The position numbers were made by a program, and so were the translations under genes. A stretch of 13,916 nucleotides of DNA from Lachnospiraceae bacterium. Its GTDB lineage: Bacteria; Bacillota; Clostridia; Lachnospirales; Lachnospiraceae. The stretch covers positions 1 to 13,916 of the forward strand of contig JAJPZP010000113.1 in the NCBI GenBank assembly GCA_021204285.1. The letters run 5' to 3'. The first letter of the stretch is position 1. Every line of letters begins with the position of its first letter. Below are positions 7,171 through 13,916 of the stretch, piece by piece. The notes beneath the pieces were generated by a model, which saw nothing but the letters and a program-made list of their open reading frames with translations, was not told the DNA's origin and searched no databases.

Positions 7171-8907
7171 ATGATTAAAAAACTGATGGCGCACATCGGT
7201 GAATATAAAAAAGACTCATTGCTGGCGCCGTTTTATGTGACGATCGAGGTCATCCTGGAAGTGATGCTGCCGATCCTGATGTCCAGGGTGATCGACAACG
7301 GCGTGTCCATGGGAAATATGGGATATGTGGTGCGGACGGCAATTCTGATGCTGGTGGCGGCGATGTGCGCACTGGCGGCGGGGGTACTCTCCGGCAGACA
7401 TGCCGCACGGGCGGCCATGGGATTTGGTCGGAACTTAAGAAAGGCGATGTACGACAATATTCAGGATTTTTCCTTTCAGAATATCGACCGTTACTCAACG
7501 GCCGGCCTCGTCACGCGTATGACGACGGACGTGACAAACGTGCAGAACGCATATCAGATGATCGTCCGCACGCTGGTGCGCTCACCGATCATGATGCTGT
7601 CGGCGCTTGCCATGTGCATTTACATCAATCCGAACCTGTCCGTAATCTATATCGTTGCGATCATTTTCCTGGTCAGCGTGCTGGCTTTTATCATGACGCA
7701 CTCGTTCCCGATTTTTGACAAAATGTTCAAGGGCTACGACCGGCTGAACGCGAGCGTGCAGGAGAACCTGACCGCTATCCGCGTCGTGAAATCCTTCGTC
7801 CGCGAGGATTATGAAAATCAAAAATTCTGCGATGCGACGGGTAATCTGAAAAATCTCAGTATCAGTGCCGAAAAACTGGTCATCATGAATATGCCTGTCA
7901 TGCAGTTTACCGTCTACACCTGCATTCTGCTGGTCTCCTGGGTCGGCGCGCGTCTGATCGTCGTGCACGGTTCCATGACGACCGGGCAGCTGATGAGTCT
8001 TTTCACCTACACGACGCAGATCCTGATGGGACTGATGATGATTTCTATGGTGTTCATCATGGTGACGATGGCGCAGGCCTCAGGCGAGCGGATCGTGGAA
8101 GTGCTCGATGAAAAGAGCGCTCTTACAAATCCGGTGAACCCGGTCTGTGAAGTGGAGGACGGCACGATTCAGTTCGAGCATGTGAACTTTTCCTACAGCG
8201 GCGATGCGGATAAGTGTGTCCTGCGCGATATCTGCCTCGATATTCGCGCGGGAGAGACGATCGGCGTGATCGGTGGAACCGGAAGCTCAAAGTCGACGCT
8301 TGTGCAGATGATTCCCCAGCTCTATGACGTTCTCTCCGGTTCGGTGAAGGTTGGCGGCAGGGATGTGCGGGAGTATGACATCGAGACGCTGCGCGACGCG
8401 GTGTCGATGGTGCTACAGAAAAACGTACTTTTTTCCGGTACGATTCTCGAGAACTTACGCTGGGGAGATAAGGATGCCAGTGAGGAGGACTGCAAAAGAG
8501 TCTGTCGTCTGGCGCAGGCGGATGAATTTATCGAGAAGATGCCGGATGGTTACAATACCTATATCGAACAGGGTGGCACGAACGTGTCCGGTGGGCAGAA
8601 ACAGCGCCTGTGTATCGCGCGCGCCCTTCTGAAAAAGCCGAAAGTGCTGATTCTCGACGACTCGACGAGTGCGGTCGATACACATACGGACGCACTGATC
8701 CGCAAGGCTTTCGCGGAAGAAATTCCGGATACGACAAAGCTTATCATCACGCAGCGCATCTCTTCCGTGGAGGACGCGGATCGGATCATCGTGCTGGACC
8801 AGGGGTGTGTCGTCGGCTTTGGTACGCATGAGGAGCTGCTCGGGAGCAATGCGATTTATCAGGAGATCTACGAGCTCCAGAAGAAGGGAGGGGACGACGA
8901 TGAGTGA
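7171..8907 (+). CDS. ABC exporter half-transporter, degenerate-site subunit
   Basis: This 578-residue chain fuses a six-helix transmembrane domain (about 1-310) to an ATPase domain, the layout of multidrug/lipid type exporters. The ATPase has Walker A GGTGSSKST (368-376), Q-loop Gln416, signature VSGGQ (472-476) and Walker B VLILD ending at Asp496. The residue after Walker B, normally the catalytic Glu, is Asp497, and the switch histidine is replaced by Gln528 (ITQR). The same two changes are known in TM287 of the TM287/TM288 exporter, so this is probably the non-catalytic partner of the next gene. It has a strong ribosome binding site (GGGAGGAAG) and its last 8 nt overlap the next gene. The substrate is unknown. 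Confidence 0.93.
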   Translation: MIKKLMAHIGEYKKDSLLAPFYVTIEVILEVMLPILMSRVIDNGVSMGNMGYVVRTAILMLVAAMCALAAGVLSGRHAARAAMGFGRNLRKAMYDNIQDFSFQNIDRYSTAGLVTRMTTDVTNVQNAYQMIVRTLVRSPIMMLSALAMCIYINPNLSVIYIVAIIFLVSVLAFIMTHSFPIFDKMFKGYDRLNASVQENLTAIRVVKSFVREDYENQKFCDATGNLKNLSISAEKLVIMNMPVMQFTVYTCILLVSWVGARLIVVHGSMTTGQLMSLFTYTTQILMGLMMISMVFIMVTMAQASGERIVEVLDEKSALTNPVNPVCEVEDGTIQFEHVNFSYSGDADKCVLRDICLDIRAGETIGVIGGTGSSKSTLVQMIPQLYDVLSGSVKVGGRDVREYDIETLRDAVSMVLQKNVLFSGTILENLRWGDKDASEEDCKRVCRLAQADEFIEKMPDGYNTYIEQGGTNVSGGQKQRLCIARALLKKPKVLILDDSTSAVDTHTDALIRKAFAEEIPDTTKLIITQRISSVEDADRIIVLDQGCVVGFGTHEELLGSNAIYQEIYELQKKGGDDDE

Positions 8908-10816
8908 GAGAACCTTCAAAGGTCCCGGACCGCGGATGAGCGGTACTTCGAAGAGCCGGACGCCGGGTAAGACGCTGAAACGACTGCTCAGCTATGTATG
9001 GAAGGATTATAAGCTGGCATTTCTGCTCGTGCTGATCTGCATCGCGATCGGTTCGCTGGCCGGCGTCATGGGAAACCTGTTCCTGAAGAGCCTGATCGAC
9101 GACTATATCACGCCGCTCCTCGCGCAGTCAAATCCGGACTTCGCGCCGCTGATCCGGGCGTTGCTGACGATGGCCTGTATCTATTATGCGGGCGTGCTGG
9201 CGACGTACAGCTACAACCGGATCATGATCAACGTGACACAGGGCACTTTAAAGACCATCCGAGATGAGATGTTCACACATATGGAGCGCCTGCCGATCAG
9301 ATATTTCGATACACACACGCACGGCGATGTGATGAGCTGTTATACAAATGACACCGATACGCTGCGTCAGATGATCAGCCAGAGTATTCCGCAGCTGATC
9401 AGTTCGGCGGTGACGGTTGTCAGTACCTTTGTTTCCATGCTCATCCTGAGCCTTCCGCTGACGGCTCTCATCGTGGTGATGATTTTCGTCATGCTGAATG
9501 TGGTGCGCACAGTCGGCGGAAAGAGCAGCGCGTACTTTATTAAACAGCAGAAGTCTCTGGGGCGCGTCAATGGCTACATCGAGGAGATGATGGAAGGCCA
9601 GAAGGTTGTCAAGGTTTTCTGCCATGAGGAGGAAGCGATCAAAAACTTTGACGTGCTGAATGATGATCTGTTTGACAGCGCAAAGAATGCGAACACCTTC
9701 GCGAACATTCTGATGCCGATCATGGGAAATCTGGGCTATATCAACTATGTGCTGACGCTGGCCCTCGGCTCGGTTCTAGCGATTACCGGGCTTGGCAGCA
9801 TGACACTCGGCACCCTGGCTTCCTTCCTGCAGCTTACGAGAAGCTTTAATCAGCCGATCACGCAGATCTCTCAGCAGTTCAATTCGATTATCATGGCGCT
9901 GGCCGGCGCGGAGCGGATCTTTGAGCTGCTTGACGAGCCTGAGGAAGAGGATCATGGTTACGTCTCACTTGTAAATGTGAAGGAAGAGGCGGACGGTACG
10001 CTCACGGAGACGGCGGAGCGCACCGGCGTCTGGGCCTGGAAGCACCCGCATAAGGCGCTCGGGACCGTTACCTATGAGAAGCTCGAGGGCGACGTGGTGC
10101 TGGACGGCGTGGACTTCGGCTACACGGACGACAAGATCGTGCTGCATGATATAAAGATGTACGCGAGACCGGGTCAGAAGATCGCTTTCGTCGGCGCGAC
10201 CGGTGCGGGCAAGACGACGATCACGAACCTGTTGAACCGTTTCTATGATATACAGGACGGAAAGATCCGTTACGACGGTATCAATATTAACAAGATCAAA
10301 AAGCCGGAACTGCGGCGCGCGCTCGGAATCGTGCTGCAGGATACGCATCTCTTTACCGGAACGATTGCGGATAACATCCGTTATGGTAAACTTGACGCGA
10401 CGGATGAGGAGGTCGTGGCGGCGGCGAAGCTCGCAAACGCCGATTATTTCATTACGCGGCTTCCGGATGGTTACAATACCATGCTGAGCGGCGATGGCGC
10501 CAGCCTGTCCCAGGGAGAACGTCAGCTTCTGGCCATCGCGCGGGCGGCGGTCGCGGATCCGCCGGTGCTGATCCTGGACGAGGCGACGTCCAGCATCGAT
10601 ACGCGCACCGAGACGATTGTGCAGGACGGCATGGATCGGCTGATGAAAGGGCGTACCGTGTTTGTTATCGCGCACAGGCTCTCGACAATCAGGAATGCGG
10701 ATGTTATTATGGTTCTGGACCAGGGCCGCATCATCGAGCGGGGCAATCACGAGTCCCTGATCGCGGAGCGCGGACGGTACTATCAGTTATATACGGGAGC
10801 ATTTGAACTTTCATGA
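8900..10816 (+). CDS. ABC exporter half-transporter, catalytic subunit
   Basis: This 638-residue chain is the probable heterodimer partner of the preceding subunit. It has an N-terminal six-helix domain (about 30-340) and an ATPase domain with Walker A GATGAGKT (432-439), Gln480, Walker B VLILD followed by the catalytic Glu561, and His592. The signature is LSQGE (536-540) rather than LSGGQ. This fits the rule that its signature faces the degenerate site of the partner. A linker of about 50 residues (348-398, with TGVWAWKHPH) separates the domains and is longer than usual. The ATG at 8900 is chosen because it follows a GGGAGGGG tract and overlaps the previous gene by 8 nt. An open frame continues upstream, but it only mirrors the previous gene in another frame. 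Confidence 0.93.
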   Translation: MSERTFKGPGPRMSGTSKSRTPGKTLKRLLSYVWKDYKLAFLLVLICIAIGSLAGVMGNLFLKSLIDDYITPLLAQSNPDFAPLIRALLTMACIYYAGVLATYSYNRIMINVTQGTLKTIRDEMFTHMERLPIRYFDTHTHGDVMSCYTNDTDTLRQMISQSIPQLISSAVTVVSTFVSMLILSLPLTALIVVMIFVMLNVVRTVGGKSSAYFIKQQKSLGRVNGYIEEMMEGQKVVKVFCHEEEAIKNFDVLNDDLFDSAKNANTFANILMPIMGNLGYINYVLTLALGSVLAITGLGSMTLGTLASFLQLTRSFNQPITQISQQFNSIIMALAGAERIFELLDEPEEEDHGYVSLVNVKEEADGTLTETAERTGVWAWKHPHKALGTVTYEKLEGDVVLDGVDFGYTDDKIVLHDIKMYARPGQKIAFVGATGAGKTTITNLLNRFYDIQDGKIRYDGININKIKKPELRRALGIVLQDTHLFTGTIADNIRYGKLDATDEEVVAAAKLANADYFITRLPDGYNTMLSGDGASLSQGERQLLAIARAAVADPPVLILDEATSSIDTRTETIVQDGMDRLMKGRTVFVIAHRLSTIRNADVIMVLDQGRIIERGNHESLIAERGRYYQLYTGAFELS

Positions 10817-11472
10817 GAAATACGGTAATTTTTGATATGGATGGAACCCTGCTGGATACGCTGGAAGATATTTATCTGAGTGTGAATGCGGTGCTGGGTG
10901 AGGCTGGACTTCCGCTCCGGACGCTGGACGAGATACGGCAGTTTGTCGGCGTCGGTTCGCGCGCATTGATGCGCCGCTGCATAGAAGGCGGAGAGGCTCA
11001 TCCCAAATTTGAAACATGTTATGCGGCATTTCAGAAATATTATCATACGCATTTGAATGATCACACGGTTCCTTACGAGGGAGTCGTGGGGCTTCTCGAT
11101 GCTCTGCGGCAGGCCGGCTTTTTGCTGGCGATCGTCTCGAATAAGTCGGACAGTGCGGTGAAGGAACTGAACAGCGAGGTGTTCGGAGAACGGATCCCGG
11201 TCGCGATCGGTGCACAGGAAGGCGTGCATAAGAAACCGGCGCCGGACACGGTCTATGCGGCTATGCGTGAGCTGGGCGTGGAGAAGGACGTCTGTGTCTA
11301 TGTTGGGGATTCGGAGACGGATCTCGAGACCGCGGCGAACGCGGGGATCCCCTGCGTCTGCGTCGCCTGGGGATTTCGGGGACGTGCGGCGCTTGAAGAT
11401 CTCGGCGCGGAGCGGATCGCGGATACAGCCGGGGAGCTGCTGGACATTCTGAAGGAATACGCAGGTGACTGA
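10813..11472 (+). CDS. HAD-superfamily phosphatase, phosphoglycolate phosphatase-like
   Basis: This 219-residue soluble protein has all four HAD motifs. They are DMDGT (8-12; nucleophile Asp8, acid/base Asp10), VSN with Ser109, a lysine in HKKPAPD (139-145), and GDSETD (165-170). The helical cap lies between motifs I and II (about 15-85), as in the Gph/PGMB subfamily. The family hydrolyses small phosphoesters such as 2-phosphoglycolate. The exact substrate is not readable from the sequence, so no symbol is given. The start overlaps the ABC gene stop in ATGA, which suggests translational coupling rather than a shared pathway. Confidence 0.9.
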   Translation: MRNTVIFDMDGTLLDTLEDIYLSVNAVLGEAGLPLRTLDEIRQFVGVGSRALMRRCIEGGEAHPKFETCYAAFQKYYHTHLNDHTVPYEGVVGLLDALRQAGFLLAIVSNKSDSAVKELNSEVFGERIPVAIGAQEGVHKKPAPDTVYAAMRELGVEKDVCVYVGDSETDLETAANAGIPCVCVAWGFRGRAALEDLGAERIADTAGELLDILKEYAGD

Positions 11473-11474
11473 AG

Positions 11475-12377
11475 ATGGGGCGGATGAAGAATAACCTGCT
11501 TCTGATCCTGACGGCATTGATCTGGGGTTGTGCCTTTGTCGCGCAGAGTGTCGGCATGGACTATGTGGGTCCTTTTACCTTCAATACGGTACGCTATATC
11601 ATCGGCGCGCTGGTTCTGCTCCCGGTAATCCATCTTGTGGATCACATGGAGGAAAAGAACGGGGAGACTGCGGGGCAGAAGCAGGCGCGGATCGGCGATA
11701 AAAAGACTCTGGTGAAAGGCGGCGTCTGCTGCGGCGTCGCGCTGGCGATTGCGAGCAGCCTGCAGCAGTGGGGGCTTCTGTTCACGACGGTCGGCAAGGC
11801 GGGCTTCATCACGGCGATGTATATCGTGCTCGTGCCGATTCTCAGCGTTTTCCTCGGGAAAAAGCTGCGGCCGCTGATCATACCCTGCGTTGCGCTGGCG
11901 GTCGCAGGACTTTATCTGCTGTGCATGACGGAGGGCTTCTATCTGAATATCGGCGATGTCTTTGTCATCGCCTGCGCCTTCGTCTTCTCGATTCATATCA
12001 TGGTGATCGACCATTTCTCACCGCTCGTGGACGGCGTGAGGATGTCGGCGATCCAGTTTCTGACCGCCGCGATCGTCTGTGCGGTGCCGACGCTCATGTG
12101 GGAGATCGCGACACTCGATCAGGTGCCCGCGGCCTGGAAGCCGATTCTCTACGCGGGCGTCATGTCCTGCGGCGTCGCCTATACGCTGCAGATCGTCGCC
12201 CAGAAAAACGCCGATCCGACGGTCGCCTCGTTGCTGATGAGCCTCGAGTCCGTCTTCTCCGTGCTGGCGGGCTGGGTACTGCTGGGACAGGCGCTGAGTC
12301 TGCGGGAGCTGCTCGGCTGCGTGCTGATGTTTGCAGCGATCGTGCTGGCACAGCTGCCGGAGAAAAAGGTGGACTGA
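11475..12377 (+). CDS. EamA/DMT-superfamily transporter
   Basis: This 300-residue, very hydrophobic protein shows the two EamA repeats of the drug/metabolite transporter superfamily, with about ten membrane helices. The first helix carries the typical ALIWGCAF (14-21). The second repeat begins around 155 (IGDVFVIACAFVFS). The ATG at 11475 lies 2 nt after the HAD stop. An alternative ATG at 11484 (MKNNLL) is equally plausible and would shorten the protein by three residues. The substrate is unknown; the family exports amino acids, nucleosides and other metabolites. It is co-transcribed with its neighbours, judging from the spacing. Confidence 0.9.
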   Translation: MGRMKNNLLLILTALIWGCAFVAQSVGMDYVGPFTFNTVRYIIGALVLLPVIHLVDHMEEKNGETAGQKQARIGDKKTLVKGGVCCGVALAIASSLQQWGLLFTTVGKAGFITAMYIVLVPILSVFLGKKLRPLIIPCVALAVAGLYLLCMTEGFYLNIGDVFVIACAFVFSIHIMVIDHFSPLVDGVRMSAIQFLTAAIVCAVPTLMWEIATLDQVPAAWKPILYAGVMSCGVAYTLQIVAQKNADPTVASLLMSLESVFSVLAGWVLLGQALSLRELLGCVLMFAAIVLAQLPEKKVD

Positions 12378-12378
12378 C

Positions 12379-13479
12379 ATGAAAAAGCCGCTGGAGCTCT
12401 ATATCCATATTCCCTTCTGCGCAAGAAAATGCGACTACTGTGACTTCCTGTCCGCGCCGTCGGACGAGGAGACGAAGGAGCGCTATGTCTCGCAGCTGCT
12501 GGAAGAAATCCGGCAGAGCGCGCCGCTCGCGCAGGAGTACGAGGTGTCGACGGTTTTTATCGGCGGGGGTACGCCGAGTATCCTCCCGGCGGGAGAGATC
12601 GGACGGATACTGGAGCTTCTGCGGGAACAGTTTGACTGGCAGGGACAGCCTGAGATCACGATCGAGGCCAACCCGGGCACGCTCTGTGCAGAAAAGCTGG
12701 CCGCTTATCGCGACTTTGGTATCAATCGCATAAGCCTGGGGCTTCAGTCCGCGGACAATGAAGAGCTGCGAAGGCTGGGACGAATCCATACCTGGGAGCA
12801 GTTTCTCACGAGCTTTCAGCTCGCCCGGGAAGCCGGTTTTACCAATATCAATGTGGATCTCATGTCCGCGCTGCCCGGCCAGACGGCGGCGGACTGGCGG
12901 CGGACGCTTGAAAAGGTGCTGGCGCTGGAGCCGGAGCACATCTCCGCCTACAGCCTGATCATCGAGGAGGGCACGCCCTTCCATGAGCGCTATGCAGAGC
13001 ATCCGGAGCTTTTGCCTGATGAGGACGAGGAGCGCCGGATGTATTACGATACGAAGGAAATTCTGGCGGCGTATGGATATGAACGCTATGAGATTTCTAA
13101 TTACGCGAAGAAGGGCTATGCCTGCCGTCATAATCTCGGCTACTGGGAACGGACGGATTATAAGGGTTTCGGCCTCGGAGCGGCGTCCCTGCTGGGGGGC
13201 GTGCGCAGCGGCAATACGCGGGAGATGGAAGCGTATCTGCGCGGCGAATTTGCCGGGACGAGCGAGATCTTAAGTGAGAAGGACATTCGCGAGGAATATT
13301 TTTTCCTTGGCCTTCGCAGGATGGAGGGTGTGGACCCCGGACCGTATCGGGAACATTACGCTTCACTGTTCGCGAAGCTCGGGGAGCAGGGGCTCCTGGA
13401 GGAAAGCGGAAGATATGTCCGCCTGACTGACCGGGGGATCGACGTGAGCAACTATGTGTTCGCGCAGTTTCTGGAGTGA
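12379..13479 (+). CDS. hemW: Radical SAM protein HemW (heme chaperone, HemN-like)
   Basis: This 366-residue protein carries the radical-SAM cluster motif CARKCDYC (Cys14, Cys18, Cys21) near the N-terminus and GGGTPS at 62-67 for SAM binding. Phe23 follows the third cysteine instead of the extra cysteine seen in true HemN (oxygen-independent coproporphyrinogen oxidase). The HNLGYW motif at 251-256 is the HNxxYW heme-binding motif of HemW. These points favour HemW, a heme chaperone, over HemN. The ATG is 1 nt after the previous stop, with AAAGGTGG ahead of it. The frame is open upstream, but those codons belong to the previous gene in another frame. Genes annotated as HemN in Clostridia are often this protein. 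Confidence 0.93.
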   Translation: MKKPLELYIHIPFCARKCDYCDFLSAPSDEETKERYVSQLLEEIRQSAPLAQEYEVSTVFIGGGTPSILPAGEIGRILELLREQFDWQGQPEITIEANPGTLCAEKLAAYRDFGINRISLGLQSADNEELRRLGRIHTWEQFLTSFQLAREAGFTNINVDLMSALPGQTAADWRRTLEKVLALEPEHISAYSLIIEEGTPFHERYAEHPELLPDEDEERRMYYDTKEILAAYGYERYEISNYAKKGYACRHNLGYWERTDYKGFGLGAASLLGGVRSGNTREMEAYLRGEFAGTSEILSEKDIREEYFFLGLRRMEGVDPGPYREHYASLFAKLGEQGLLEESGRYVRLTDRGIDVSNYVFAQFLE

Positions 13480-13501
13480 AAATAAAAGGTGAGGAGAAAC
13501 C

Positions 13502-13916
13502 ATGCAAAGTGAACGGACTTTTTTGGAGCAACAGAATATTTCGGAGGCGCTTTTGCGGAGGGTGGAGGAGTTCCGGGAGAGTTACCCGGTCTCGGATGCG
13601 GTGAAAAACCGCGTCTCGCGGCCTTCGATCCCTTTTTATGGGAAAGAGATTCTGGAGATGGCGATCACGGCGCTGCTGCAGGGCTCGAATCTGCTGCTCT
13701 CCGGGGCGAAGGCCACCGGAAAAAATATTCTGGCGGAGAATCTGGCCTATATTTTCGGACGCCCGACCTACAATATTTCCTTTAATGTCAACACGGACAG
13801 CAGCTCGCTCATCGGGACGGAAACCTTTCGCGACAACGAGGTGCAGCTGCGCAAGGGCAGCGGTTACCGCTGAGATGAGGAGGGTGGCTTCGGCATTTTC
13901 GATGAGATCAATATGG
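13502..13916 (+). pseudogene. MoxR-type AAA+ ATPase, in-frame TGA at codon 124, cut by window end
   Basis: The start of a MoxR-family AAA+ ATPase, the class that works with VWA-domain partners in assembling or activating other complexes. The ATG follows a GAGGAG ribosome binding site, 22 nt after hemW. Residues 44-60 and the Walker A GAKATGKN (68-75) are clear; the last Walker A position is Asn instead of Thr or Ser. The frame then meets TGA at 13871-13873, after KGSGYR. Without any shift it continues as DEEGGFGIFDEINM up to the window end, which is an intact Walker B (IFDE). So the gene is either a fresh nonsense mutant, a sequencing error, or a recoded TGA. If translation really stops, the product is a 123-residue fragment without Walker B and cannot be active. 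The 3' part lies outside the window. Confidence 0.75.

Noticed and set aside
8546..10482. The same 18-nt word (CCGGATGGTTACAATACC) in both ABC genes
   Set aside because: It encodes the conserved PDGYNT motif in two homologous ATPase domains, so shared ancestry and codon choice explain it.
13502..13916. Genome-wide reassignment of TGA to an amino acid
   Set aside because: TGA ends several other genes here at the expected family length and in stop-start overlaps (pepF, both exporter subunits, HAD, DMT), so it is a normal stop codon in this organism.

Overview
The window is about 14 kb, all genes on the + strand, with moderately high GC, strong GGAGG-type ribosome binding sites and very tight gene packing. 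The gene content points to a clostridial Firmicute, most likely a GC-rich member of the Lachnospiraceae. The supporting items are a DUF4250 mini-protein, a CmpB-type membrane protein, a two-subunit ABC exporter with a degenerate site, PurF with iron-sulphur cysteines, and a tRNA without an encoded CCA. This assignment is inferred from gene families, not from a marker gene.

Region 1 (1-2617) is the end of one operon. It holds an oligoendopeptidase F cut by the window edge, a two-domain nitroreductase joined to it by an ATGA overlap, and a 56-residue DUF4250 protein. Region 2 (2618-2984) is regulatory and RNA: a near-consensus promoter, a tRNA-Gly(GCC), an intrinsic terminator, and a second good promoter for purF. 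Region 3 (2985-6033) holds purF and purB, the first committed step and a late lyase of purine synthesis. They are separated by a 166-nt spacer full of small hairpins.

Region 4 (6034-6233) is a second structured spacer. A perfect 11-bp inverted repeat closes a 164-nt segment that contains at least three more hairpins, so it could be a small non-autonomous mobile element or a structured RNA. Region 5 (6234-13916) is a run of seven tightly spaced genes. In order they are a CmpB-like membrane protein with a long coiled-coil tail, a heterodimeric ABC exporter pair, a HAD phosphatase, an EamA/DMT transporter, the HemW radical-SAM protein, and the beginning of a MoxR-type AAA+ ATPase. Overlaps or gaps of a few bases suggest co-transcription and translational coupling.

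The points most worth a second look are three. The MoxR frame is broken by a single TGA at codon 124 although the coding frame continues intact into the Walker B motif. The 164-nt foldback element lies between purB and the CmpB-like gene. The two exporter subunits divide their sequence degeneracy so that one composite ATP site carries all of it. No clearly novel multi-gene system (defence, toxin-antitoxin, biosynthetic cluster) is visible.
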